Below are positions 21,801 to 33,868 of a DNA stretch of 64,000 nt, in pieces. A model generated the notes under the pieces. That model was not told the origin of the DNA. It ran no database searches and saw nothing but the letters and a program-made list of their open reading frames with translations. Source of the DNA: Pogostemon cablin (Eukaryota > Streptophyta > Magnoliopsida > Lamiales > Lamiaceae); NCBI GenBank assembly GCA_023678885.1, contig CM042979.1, positions 23,364,981 to 23,428,980 of the forward strand. The letters are read 5' to 3'. A program made the position numbers and the translations under genes. Numbering within the stretch: the first letter of the stretch is position 1; every line of letters starts with the position of its first letter.

Positions 21801-24584
21801 GACCATTTATATTAGTAGCAGCCTGTCTACTTTTTATTGATGCACAAGCTAATCAACTAAGGTGTCTCCAAAATAAATGGATTGAGTCTATTGAATGCTT
21901 GCTGAATTTATAAACTTCTTCTTTTTGAGGTAAATGAATATTTCTATAAAAAAGGATGAGAACCGAAGTAATCTACTACAATACCAAAGTGCATAGTAGT
22001 TAGGTGCGGAAGTTTCAACTTGCAAAGACACCCTAGCTTAGGCACGAGGCATATTATCTAAGCAAGGAACATAATTGCGTGCTAATTGTAATATACTCCC
22101 CCCGACCCATCTCCCACATTTGTTTTCACTTTTACCATTTCCGCATGTCTCACAAAAGGTTTCACCTTTTTAAAATGGTAAAAAAGTTAAAACAATCAAC
22201 TTCCCCCATATACTTTATTTACATAAATACCACCCCTACCTAACACACTTAACATAACTTATCTTTTATTCGTTACTAAAAAAATACCCAAATACTCCCA
22301 AAAGTAAGAACTTTCTTAATCCACGTGCAAAAAAGGGTGAAAAACTTATGGGATGGAGGGAGTATAATTTTAACAGTATAACGTACAGAAAACAAAAAAC
22401 TTAAAGAAAACATGACAGCTTAATTTGCGAAATCTACATATAAGAGGAATATAAAAGCATAAAACATATAATAATCATGAAAAATAGATCCAAGAGCTTA
22501 AAAACATATCTAGTATTGAGCATCACAATGCTAAGTAAATCAAGAAGTTTGACGCTAATGGTGTGCAGCACCAATGGTAATCCTCACAACCCTGAATCCA
22601 CTGCCTTTAAAATTATTACAACTATACTAGAGCATTTTGCACTACTGACACCTACTATAACCATATTAGTATGCTTTGCGGATGAAGAATTGGACTTAAG
22701 AAAGTAATAAAAACAATTTAGCATTAGGTGGATCTGAGTCCACTACATTGATTCAACAAAGTGCTTAGAATGGAAGCTCAAGGTTCTGAAACCTAACGTT
22801 ACATGATCTTATCTAGAAAAGGTAAAAGGAAAATTCCAGGAAGGCAAAGGTGCAGATCTTTGAAACCTGACGCAGAATAAGATACTACTAGTCTCGCAGT
22901 TGTCAGCAATACTCGCACGAATTGATGTATGTTTTGAAGTTTAAGATGTTTTATAATTGTTTTACATTTTACATTAGCAAAATGTGTGACTAATTTGTCC
23001 AATCAATCAGCTATATGAAACCTCCTTCAAGTAATCTAAGAGTGTATGCCAGAACACAGAATTTTAATAGCGTACCTTAGTTCCTCCACCGTATGTTTTA
23101 GCTCAATTATCTCAAGCTGAGACTGCTTGATTATGTTCTCCAGGGCATTAGCCTAAAATAAAAAGTAGTGATAGCGACTTATGAATACAAGTGATATGAG
23201 CACATAAATATATGCTTGAAATTTTATATACCAAAGCATATACTTCATTGTCTTCTGTCTCCTCAGGCGAAACTTTACCCTTAGATTCATGAAATTTACT
23301 GAACTTATATTCTATCCCAGCCTCTCTTAAACTATTTTCTGCAACTTTAAACAATTTGTTGGTTTTAGAAGACATGTCCACCAGCATCCTCTGAGATAGA
23401 GTACTTCTTAAAAGTGATCCAATTTGTTCTTTCTCGTTGATGAGTTGAGAGACAGTTTCGTTTAGAGTTTTTATTTCCCTAATTTTCTCCTCCACAAGGT
23501 CTTTTGTTTTATCAAGAACTATTTTACTCAACTCATATATAGACTCCATTCCTGCTAAAGATGCCTTAATGTTTTCTTCCATATTAGTTTCTTGAGCAAG
23601 GAACAAGGATTCAGACAATTCTGACGACTTCTTAGCGTCAACAATCTCCATAACTTTGCACATTTCTTCATGCACCCTGGATACATAATTCAGTTGATCA
23701 ATTAACATTGGCCTCTGTATCTCCATATTTGACTCATACTCACTCACCAATAGCCTCAACCTTGTAAGTTCGCTCTCCATGGCCTCTTTTTTCTCAGTAG
23801 ACTCTCTTTCAAAGTCTCCATAAATTTTATCTTTCTCATCCATGGACCTTCTCAAACTGTCGATCTCCTCACTTTTCTTTGCCACATCGTCTCTCAACCC
23901 ACTAATTGTAGCCTCAAGTTGTGAGACCTCAATCGCAATCTCATAGTTCCTCTGATCAACCAATTCCCGAGCCTCATTCCTCGACTTGACACTCAATTCA
24001 ATCTGTTTCAGAAGCTCCTCTACAATCTCATTCGTCCTCTTAATCACACTATAAGCCACTGCTGGCAATCCTGTATACTTATTAGATTTCGGCAACCCAT
24101 TTCCTCCAAAATCCTTGCAACTACTCACTTTCCTTGATATCTTCTCAATCCCACTGACTAGCATAGAAGATCCCGTTTCTACTTCAACTCTTGTTGATTC
24201 CCTGGCTTTCCCCACCTCGTCTAGCTGCCCCAAAACCTCTTCTTTTAACTTAATTTCTTCACTCAATTCTCCACAAACCCTCTCCAATTTCAACGAAGCT
24301 TCCTCTTTTTCACGCAACGCCTCCTCACGCAGCCGCAAAAATTCATCCCGTTTCTTGATTGCCTCATGGCATAGCACTTTGAGTCTATTAAATGAATTTT
24401 GGATATCATTTTTCGCACTCTCTGCTGCTTCACGAGCAACTCTCTCACGATCGAGCTCCGCCAGAATTTCTTGAAACTTTTTCACCGATATATTCTCCGT
24501 GGTTTTGATATCAAAAGGAGGAGGATCATCGGCCTCTACGTCGCTTAAAACGGCATCGTTCTCATCATCGCCGGCGCTCGCCAT
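18891..24584 (-). CDS. Coiled-coil (paramyosin-like) plant protein, 670 aa
   Basis: This is the one intact host gene. Coding exons on the minus strand are 23232-24584, 23076-23152, 20912-21023, 20677-20793 and 18891-19244. All four introns have GT-AG ends and the phases join without a break, giving 2013 nt including TGA (18891-18893). The ATG at 24584 has A at -3 and G at +4. After an acidic N-terminus, residues about 30-600 are Lys/Glu/Leu-rich and heptad-like, a long coiled coil. The C-terminus is distinct, with YVCWPW and a final ELSEPLL. I recognise it as a conserved plant coiled-coil protein, often labelled paramyosin-like and resembling an uncharacterised Arabidopsis protein of similar length; function is unknown. 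I see no signal peptide or clear membrane span. Introns 2 and 4 are long; intron 2 carries two MITEs. Exons show no stops or shifts. Confidence 0.9.
19245..20676 (-). other. Intron 4 of the coiled-coil gene
   Basis: This 1432-bp intron runs from GTATAT after the exon ending GCACAG to a CTGCAG acceptor. It contains a short GC-richer patch (20098-20200) of repeated GGTGG/CCACC words that may be an old repeat. ORFs inside it are not supported. Confidence 0.8.
21119..21773. mobile_element. Small TIR element in intron 2
   Basis: The ends are inverted: TTGTTAGAGGTGAGAGTCGC on the left and, read inward, TTGTTAGAGGTGCGCGAGTC on the right. Near both ends lie words such as AAGGCGCAAGG and GCGCCTTAG. 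No transposase and no convincing TSD were found, so the superfamily is open (hAT is possible). Confidence 0.65.
22096..22362. mobile_element. Stowaway-type MITE in intron 2, 267 bp
   Basis: It begins CTCCCCCCGACCCATCTCCC and ends TATGGGATGGAGGGAG, flanked by TA on both sides. It is non-coding. Confidence 0.82.
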
Positions 24585-24863
24585 CGTTCAATATTAAACT
24601 AGTCCCCACAAACTACTGACTCAAATCCGGTATCAATATAATTAAGATCAACAATAATTACGAGGGAAAGGAGGGGTTTTGATAGGGTTCCTAATTAGAG
24701 AGTAATTGGAGGAAATATTGTTCTGCAGGTGAATAACACCAAATACATAATCCCAAGGAGTTGACAGATGATAATTGCGAGAAATCGGGAAGGTAAGAGA
24801 ACGTACCCAGTAAATCTATGGAGTACACGGCCTAGAAAGAGAAAATAGGACGATGAGAACAAT
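24585..24863 (-). promoter_or_regulatory. Probable 5' leader and promoter-proximal region
   Basis: This is the stretch just upstream of the coiled-coil gene's ATG. On the minus strand, GGGTACGTTC (about 24800-24812) could be a donor and CACCTGCAG (about 24727-24735) an acceptor, suggesting a short intron in the 5' UTR. No clear TATA box was identified. The assignment rests on position only. Confidence 0.35.
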
Positions 24864-25446
24864 GGAGTACTTTAGAAACAAATTATTATAGGATTATATA
24901 CTCCCCAATCCTCTACAATGTATAACACTTGCCTAATATATTATCCCAATCCTAAATTCTCATCGGAGTACTTTAGAAACAAATTATTATACGATTATAT
25001 ACTCCCCAATCCTCTACAATGTACTCTCTGTATCCCACTGCAAGGATGACGAAACTTTTTTGCACCTAAATTAAAAGATATAAAATTTAATAGATAGTTG
25101 AAGGTAGTTGAGGTAAGAGAAATAATATTCTAATGTATAGTTGATAGGTGTATTAGTATTGTAAGGATGGCGAAACTTTTTTGCACCTAAATTAAAAGAT
25201 ATAAAATTTAATGGTTGAAGGTAGTTGAGGTAAGAGAAATAATATTCTAATGTATAGTTGGTAGGTGTATTAGTATTGTGTGGGTCCATGGATATATATT
25301 AATTGTTTTGTGTGAGTCCATTTGCTAAAAAAGGAAATGCATCTCTTGTGTTGGGACGGACAAAAATGGTAAAATGCACTTCTTTGTTGTGGAACAGAGA
25401 GAATATAATACTTGCCTAATATATTATCCTAATCCTAATATATTTA
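24864..25446. repeat. 101-bp tandem duplication, second copy split by a MITE
   Basis: Unit 1 is 24864-24964. Unit 2 starts at 24965, runs to 25023 and resumes at 25406 after a MITE. Both share GGAGTACTTTAGAAACAAAT and TTGCCTAATATATTATCC. Unit 1 shows the uninterrupted site. Confidence 0.85.
25024..25403. mobile_element. MITE with TA TSD and internal duplication
   Basis: The ends are CTCTCTGTATCCCAC and, inverted, TTCTCTCTGTTCCAC, with TA on each side. The matching empty site in unit 1 (near 24921) confirms the borders. Inside, a 121-bp unit (25042-25162, starting AAGGATGACGAAAC) is repeated at 25163-25279 with a few changes and a short deletion. Confidence 0.85.
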
Positions 25447-26191
25447 GGCGTTGTTTGGCAAGGAATAATATGGGCCATCAAGATAGTGACGATGAAGATA
25501 CATCAATTAATGAATAAATAAATACAATAATAATAATAATGTACATCAATTAATGAATAAATAAAACAATAATAATAATGTAAAAGATTAATAGAATACA
25601 AAATTAATCTGAATTCTGCAATCTCCTCCGCATATTGTTCTTTGTGACTTCTCGTACAGTTGTGAACCACATGTCATTCTTTAAGTCATTCTTTAAGCCT
25701 TATCGTACGGGTATAAGGATAACCTGCAAAAGTACGTCGGAGAGGATCTCCGGCATAGACCCTCCAATGCTCAAATCAGTATGAAAATATAAAATCAGAG
25801 ATTATCTTGAGATAAATTGTAATAATAATAATATATGGTAAATATATCAGTTTTCTCTATTTTAGGTAGGTTGGAAGAGAATGCCAGTAACTCACGCTCT
25901 CTATATGTTGTAATAATCGTTAAGCCACGTTGGAGTATAAGATTAATATATTATAATAAATAAATAATATATTTGTCCACATCAACTACTCTCCCTTACT
26001 CTGATTATTTCCAAAGAATTATTCAGAGTATAAAATCTTTGTTAAATTATCATGAGAAATTATAAATGCAAAGCTATTAACCAAAGCATAACCTGGAAGA
26101 AAGGCATCTGTCTTTATCAGTCAGGAGAAATCACTCCTCAAGTTATGTCCATCATATATATAAATTTTGAGAGTCAAATACACAAAATTTC
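25447..26191. other. Intergenic stretch
   Basis: No gene is visible. It contains a small duplication of CATCAATTAATGAATAAATA (about 25501 and 25544) and AT-rich sequence. Confidence 0.5.
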
Positions 26192-26194
26192 TTA

Positions 26195-27344
<1,150 letters not shown>

Positions 27345-27347
27345 TTA

Positions 27348-27763
27348 GATGTTATACCAAACACTTGTAATGAGTCGGATACCATAATTGCTTCAATCAT
27401 CATTGCCCTGTAAAAACACTCTCGTTTGGGAACGAGTTAGAAAAGCACTTTCTCAAGTTAATTGACGAAACTCAAGTGACAAGATATTTCAAATAAGAGC
27501 AAATGTATGGGTAATACGCCTTGTTGGTCAAATATGTACATGTTGCTTCCAGTAAACACACAAAAGGAGAATATGAAAGAATTTAGAAAAGTGTAAATTT
27601 CCATTAATCACATGGGAAATATTGGTTTTCAATAGTTTCTCTCACCCTTGGCTTTTATTTCCTATTCATAATTGCAGCCCTGTTCTATCAGAAAAGGCAA
27701 TTCATGAAGTAGCTAATAAGAATCTTGAGGTTCCTGCGAGCTCAAAAGGGGAGAGAGTGAACT
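27348..27763. other. Intergenic stretch before the large LTR element
   Basis: No gene is visible. GAGAGTGA at 27753-27760 is repeated just after the far LTR (47618-47625) and may be part of that element's target-site duplication. Confidence 0.5.
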
Positions 27764-28834
27764 TGATTTCAATTTTGGTTAAATTAATTTAGAGCAACTG
27801 TACTCTATCGTGTGAAGGACGTAAGCGACCAAGTGCAAAATTTATATAATATCATACCCAATGGCAAAAGTGGGTAGCCGTATTTGAGAGATGCTTTACT
27901 CTAGTAGGACGAATCAAAGAAGGAGGGGTTGATTAACACTAAAAGCTAATACTAAGAAAGCAATTAAAGATAGATGGATACAAATGTGATGGAAAATGGA
28001 TGAAGGTGAGCAATCTAAGGTATGTAAGGCAAGCAACATTCGTGGATAAGTTATATATAGACTCACACATACATGCATTGATGGTTTTCTTGTTATGATA
28101 TTAAGGGCAATCACGTTTGTACCCCTAATCCCTATGGCCAAGGTGATTAGGTTTTCAACTCGTTTACAAGTTTAAATCTCCTAGGATTGTTCTTACTCTC
28201 AATTCCATGAAAGTACTATGATCATAAGTTGGGTTCCACTCACTTAGTTCATCACTAATGTCTTATCATGAGGTTCTAAGCACTTGAAGGGTTTGTCTTA
28301 CCTCTCCTCATACTAACTAAGTCATCTCATGCAATCAATGATTCAATTAAACCACTAAGCATAATATTGGAATGACCATCCTAATACTATGAATAGAGAA
28401 TTTAACCACACAAATCATACATAAAATGAGAATAAGCATTCATGATAGAATATATTCATAATAATCAATTCATCAAACATGTGGTGTACAAAATCTACAT
28501 AATCCATAACCAATCATATTGCTAGCCTCACATGAGGACTAGTCACTACATAGCATTACAAATTCATTACAATCCAAGATATGCTCCATTTGAGCTAAAT
28601 AATGAAGAAAATAACAAAACAAAGGTAAGTTGGCTCCCATTTGATGGTGAACTTCCTCCTCTTTGATCATGCTAAAATCTTCAATCAATAATGAATTCTT
28701 CTTCTTAGATTGGTGGATAGATGGATTTATGGATGGATTTGAGAAGTTCAAAAGGATTGGATGGATGAAGTGAATGGTGGAAGAGATGGAGATGAATGTG
28801 TGTGATTTTGGTGTTTAGTGTGTGTCAAAACATG

Positions 28835-28842
28835 TATTTATA
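28835..28842 (-). promoter_or_regulatory. TATA box in the LTR
   Basis: The minus strand reads TATAAATACATG. The same box is conserved in the partner LTR at 47045-47052. Confidence 0.55.
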
Positions 28843-28890
28843 CCCCCATGGAAGCTTTTAGAACAAGTGGATATCATAAAACTGCCTTTT

Positions 28891-28915
28891 GCACCTACAC
28901 GGGTCGTGTAGGTGC
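28891..28915. repeat. Perfect palindrome in the LTR
   Basis: Arms GCACCTACACG and CGTGTAGGTGC are separated by GGT. In the partner LTR (47101-47125) one arm base is changed. The palindrome lies within about 50 bases of the TATA box in element sense. Confidence 0.9.
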
Positions 28916-29402
28916 AGTGCGTGCAGCGCAGTCTCAACGTTTCGCGCATAACTTTCACATCCGAAGCCCGATTCAAGTGATTTTTGCGCTCACGCGATCC
29001 TCTCTTCAGTGGATTTCCAACCATATATCATATGTCTAGTTTTTAGCTCCACACGAATATAGAAAAATTATGCAAGTTGAACGTGCGTTTTTTAGCATTT
29101 TGCTTTGGCTCGTTCTCCCTCGTTTCAGCTCCGAATTGAGCTCCATTTTTTCTCACATTTATCGTGTCTAAAATCCATTTTTACCTGAAAATCACACAAA
29201 TTACACCAATTTACCAATTCTCTAAATATTCACAAATATAGCATAATTTAAGATATTTAATCATGAAAATCACACATTTATCATTTCAAAGCACACATCT
29301 TCATATCTTCATATAACACCACCAAATGATATACAAAGTGAATAAAAACACATAAGATACATAATAAAAGACACTAAAATCTAGGTGAAAATGATACCAT
29401 CA

Positions 29403-29412
29403 ACCCCCCAAA
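29403..29412 (-). other. Polypurine tract of the large element
   Basis: On the minus strand a run reading TTTGGGGGGT lies directly before the LTR start TGATGGTATC. This is where plus-strand DNA synthesis would start. Confidence 0.8.
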
Positions 29413-32009
29413 CATAAAGTGTTGCTCGTCCTCGAGCAACGAAAATGAGAAAATGAGAGGGGGAATTTTCGCCTAGAGAAAGACCTAAAGAACATAAGCA
29501 ACAACACATCATAAGTAACAAGGACTACAAATCATATCAAGTCACACTACAACATTAAAATCATGACATAAAAAATTAACAAGTTCAAGGCTAAGAAAAT
29601 TAAGAGTAATAAAGTCCCTTCCGGTCCAAACCTCACGTCGGATATCAAAATGCACTCAACACTCTTGAAGTAGAGTAATTTTTACTCATCAATCGATTGA
29701 ACCCGACACACCATAGGCTTGCTCACAGACTACATTCACAAGCCACCAAGGCTTCAACTAATGATCAAAAAGGACTTTCACTTTTGGATATAATGATAGG
29801 CATTTTAGTAATGATAGGGAAAATATGGATAAGAGTGACTTATCAAGTATAAGTAATCGAAGAGATGATCAGCTTCTTCAACTTCTTCACATTTCTATCT
29901 TCCTTTCTTTTCTTTTCTAATCACAAGCACTAATCATTATCATTCCTTGGATTTCTTGAGCTTCTTTTAATTTGCATACTTTCTTTCTTTCGACTTTTGA
30001 ATTCCTTGAGCACATTTTTCTTGTTTTGCTCCTTTTTTACTTTGAAGGTTGCATGTGTATTTGATTGAGCTCTTTTCATCATTTTCTTGCTTGTTTACCA
30101 TTTCCTTCTTTCTCTTGGACAATTCTCATATCAAACCTTGTAGACCATCATCTCCTCAATTACCCACACAAAAGGTATATATGAAAGGCTTAAGTGGATA
30201 ATCATGGCTTGTAATGTGCTTATATCACAAGAAATAGGTTTTAAGACTCAAAGTGATTAACTAGGGATGATGTATAAGGTAAGGAAATATATGGCAATGA
30301 CTTTAAAGTAACAAGGATGACCTAAGATCATATCACTAACCTCCACCAATCGGGCTCATTCCCGTAGTCCATGAGCAAGTTCTAGTTTGTCAAGGCTCAA
30401 TCGATCCACTCATGAAGAAATTAACCCTGGATACACGGTTGAGGCTCAAACGCTCACAAGCTTTTGCTCGGACCCTTAAGAACGCATTACACCTCAATTC
30501 ATCTCAAAATTGAACACGTTAAATAGAACATGTCACAATTTTAAAGAGTAGAGATTCTTAACATAATTCGTCATCACTTATCACAAACAACATGCCATTA
30601 CTCACATTCAAAAATGACTCACAACATCCCAAAACATACCACCAATCAATCCTATACAAGAATAAAAATACAAACAAAACACATGAGCAAAGACTCACCA
30701 AACAAGGAACAAGACAACAACACAAAACATGCAAAAAGGAAAATTCACCCATCATAAGAAAATCAAGCACATATCCTCATCATTCAATATCATTTAAGCT
30801 CAAGATTTTGCCACCTTATTCAAAAATAAGAAAAACTAATAAAGTAAGTAAACCTCCTAAATACATAACAAGTGAAGTAACATGCCAATCCACGCAAATT
30901 CAAATCTATGTTAAGCAAATGGAAATGATGAGTAGTAAAGTGAACTCCCTGAACAGGCCTCTGGAGGTGGAAATAGCTAACACGGACAACCGGCTCCATA
31001 CAAGACGAACTAGAACCTTAAGATGCGTACAGAGTGAATGGGTACATTTGAAACTGTTGTGAAATCGGACTTTTAAATTCTGTCTTTGAACACTACACGG
31101 CTCATTTTCCGTACATGGCCTCAGTCATGGCCGTGTAGGTGTTTATGATGCTCGAGCATGGCCTTGTGTTACAGGCCCATGCGCGGTACACGGGGCATGC
31201 CTCTGCCTCTTACACGGGCCGTGCGCTGAACTCGCCCTTGGTCCTGGGCGAGTAGCGATTTCTGATATCAGTACACGGCCAATCCTTACAGGGCCGTGTA
31301 CTGAACATGGCTCGTGTAGCCGTTTATCTATTTCTTCTAATTTCTAACTTCAAACCTCGTTTTTGCCCTATTTTTGCACTTCCAATACATCCTATTCATA
31401 CTCAAAATTCATCACAACATCAGCTCCACAATTACTGATCAAATAATGGACTATCATGCACTTCACCACAACCAAACGAACCAAAATCAAACCAATACTC
31501 ATGAGAAAAATTTAAAATTTAACCCAATTTTACAAGAAGATCTCTCAATCAACATAATAAGAACACTCAAGTGGTGAGTCACACCACGCACTCTCCCCCC
31601 AAACTTAAATCGAAACAAGTTGAGAATTAAGTTTGCAAAAAGTGGTGGGACTTACCCTTGTAGTTTTCACCAATGATCTTCTTATAGAGAAGCATATGCA
31701 TCACAACACTCAAGGTACGACACACCACGTACTATCCCCCCAAACTTAAAGTGAAACAAGAGTTAAACTTTAAGTTTGCAAGAAGTGGTGAGATGTCCGT
31801 TCACACTTCAAATCAAACACTTCTCGTATTTTCAATACGCATTCTCCTCAATGAGCACAATCAACATACATGCCAAAAATATAAAAACTAAATCAAAGCA
31901 TTTAAATGAAAGCAATTAAACAAATAATGGGTTGCCTCCCATCCAGCGCTAAGTTTAACGTCTTCAAGCCGGACGGAATATGGAGAACTCATTGGAATGG
32001 CCAAGGATA
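29413..32009 (-). other. Non-coding interior of the large element
   Basis: No pol domains are visible. A GC-richer patch (about 31085-31320) contains repeated inverted ACACGG and CCGTGT words. Two direct repeats starting CCCCCCAAACTTAAA (about 31595 and 31736) add G-rich tracts like the polypurine tract. ORFs here (for example 30592-31062) are low-complexity and unsupported. Confidence 0.6.
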
Positions 32010-32312
32010 TCATTCGTTCTTGCCATCAATTTTTAATCTTTGTGCTTCTTCCTCTATTAGGCATTTATGGCAAGTAACGACCTCGGTAGCATCCTTTGAG
32101 ATTGGCTTTAAGAATTCAACTCGTTTGAGCTTACACTCCATTAATCGCTCCTTTCGAGACCACAACTTATTCCTTTTTATCAAGTATGTCCCCAACATCT
32201 CTTCAAGCTCTCTTTTGTACCTAAGGCATTGAGAAGAATCAATAGGTAAAACAAAGTCAATATAAACAATATTTTAAAATTCAATACAACTTGGAGAATC
32301 AAAAGGTGTAGA
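32010..32312 (-). pseudogene. Downstream part of the large element's ORF
   Basis: If the nested copia element and one TSD copy are removed, the reading frame of 44691-45724 continues here, passes one TAA about 14 codons on, and then stays open through CHKCLIEEE and GKNE. The frame agreement supports one original ORF cut in two. Domain content is unknown. Confidence 0.6.
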
Positions 32313-33220
32313 TGTTGGATTGTATACTAAAAGTTTAGCTTTTTGTATGAACAATATTTAGATAATATTCAATTTGAGAATCATGTGATCAAACGTTTGC
32401 AATAATGTTGTTGCAAAAGTCCGTTTACTTTATACTGTAGATATTGTGGTGTGTGGCGTCACACGGAAGATCATATTATCGACTCTTTATAAAGTATAAA
32501 CAGATGTTCACAACCGAGATAGATGGGGACTATCTATCGGTATGATTGTAGTGTGATTTGACATTAATTTGTCTTGACTATAAAATTACACTAGTGCACT
32601 TTGAGTGTATTGAGCAGGACCGCCGTTGAGATCTTTCGGTCTATACTGACTATATAATAGAACTTGATCTCTGTTATTATGGAAGTTCGTACTCTTAATC
32701 CCTATACAATAACCTCGACACATAAGCCAGTATTTATTTCTCTGATTCATCAATGGGTGAGATTTAATAGTTAAATCAATATGCTCGGTGAGTTAGGAGA
32801 TGGTGCTGTCTCTATGGTGTGCTGTTGATTGTAGAAGGAATCTGTGTCCTAACGGAATTGGTTGATGATGTCCCCTTGAGGAGCTCATAAGGATTATCAT
32901 GTAAACTCTGCAGGTGGATTTATTCCGGCATGATAATAAGGTTGTGTGGTACTACTCTTGGTAATTAAATTAATTAATGGAGTTGTCAGTAACTTAATTA
33001 ATTAATGGGCATTGAATCTTAAACACGGGGAGATTAACGGGCTCATATTAAGAAGGAGCCCATAAACGTAATTTGGGATTAGGATGACAGTGCAATAATA
33101 TTTCTTTTGTGGAATGATTTATTATTATTGGACTTAATTATAAATTTTGGACTAAACTTGGATGCTTAAGCCCAATTGAGGCCCAAACCCTAATTTCTCC
33201 TCCTGGTCCCTGTTGTAGCC

Positions 33221-33230
33221 TATATAATAG
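33221..33230 (+). promoter_or_regulatory. TATA box in the copia copy 2 LTR
   Basis: TATATAATAG follows TTGTAGCC. The equivalent position in copy 1's right LTR reads TATAAATAG, so the box is a conserved family feature. Confidence 0.55.
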
Positions 33231-33390
33231 CCAATCTCATCAATTCGGAATCTGAATCACACGCATAACACACGTGAAAAGCAGATTAGAGTTGTAGACT
33301 GAGATCATCTTGTAGATCGTTGCCCACACCAACGTCAAGACATGGCTTAGGAATACAACAGAAGACCGGAAGGTCGTTTGCTGTTTCTGA

Positions 33391-33560
33391 CCATCAATTT
33401 TCATGAATTTTATAAAATTGTGTAGAAGTCCAAACTGGACATGTGATATACTAGTGAAAAGCCACGAAAGAGAGGATCGTTTTAGCTCATAGATCACTCC
33501 AATTGAAGATCAGACGAGGGAGTTATGGGCATAACCGTGATGCTGCGCAGGCTGCCGACA
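33391..33560 (-). repeat. Shared LTR module in copia copy 2
   Basis: This block is absent from copy 1's LTRs, where the flanking sequences (GGTCGTTCACTGTT and CTCTAYATCAA) are almost adjacent. On the minus strand it reads through TGCGCAGCATCACGG, CATAACTCCCTC, GGAGTGATCTATGAG and ACGATCCTCTCTTTCGTGGC. Related blocks occur in the gypsy-type LTRs. Confidence 0.8.
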
Positions 33561-33685
33561 AGAATCAACCTCTACATCAACCCTTGGTGAAAGGTAATTC
33601 GATTCTACACTTTTGCTTCCACTGCCGTAGAATTGCATGGAACCCTAACGGTTCACGTTAATCAAAAAATTCAAATGCCAACAAT

Positions 33686-33697
33686 TGGTATCAGAGC
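33686..33697 (+). other. Primer-binding site of copia copy 2
   Basis: TGGTATCAGAGC, complementary to the 3' end of initiator-methionine tRNA, starts two bases after the 5' LTR. Confidence 0.92.
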
Positions 33698-33868
33698 GAA
33701 GGTTCTATGGCTAAATGTGACATGTTGGGCTAGGGTTTGTGTGATTATGTGCTTTTACATGGATTAAAATCACATGGATAATTAGGATTTTGGTTTATTG
33801 ATTAATCCAATGGAAATACCTATGAGAAACCTACGTGAATTATATGTTTATGAATAGGGATGGCAATG

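Larger units (their letters stand above)
21024..23075 (-). other. Intron 2 of the coiled-coil gene
   Basis: This 2052-bp intron starts GTACGC and ends AATTAAG. It holds a TIR element (21119-21773) and a Stowaway-type MITE (22096-22362), which account for nearly half its length. The exons on each side join in phase (AG|G, arginine). Confidence 0.82.
27764..29402 (-). repeat. 3' LTR of the large element
   Basis: This 1639-bp LTR, on the plus strand, runs from TGATTTCAATTTTGG to ATGATACCATCA. It contains a TATAAATA box (28835-28842, minus), a perfect 11-bp-arm palindrome (28891-28915) and the shared LTR module (28921-29085). Confidence 0.9.
32313..33683 (+). repeat. 5' LTR of copia copy 2
   Basis: This 1371-bp LTR runs from TGTTGGATTGTATACTAAAA to GCCAACA. 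It has a TATATAATAG box (33221-33230) and the shared module (about 33391-33560) in its 3' part. Confidence 0.92.

Noticed and set aside
24115..24474. Antisense ORFs in exon 1 and the last exon of the coiled-coil gene
   Set aside because: They are shadows of the repetitive coiled-coil coding sequence on the other strand.
30592..31062. 156-codon ORF inside the large LTR element
   Set aside because: Lys/Thr/His/Asn-rich translation of AT-rich DNA, antisense to the element; no domain and no start context of note.
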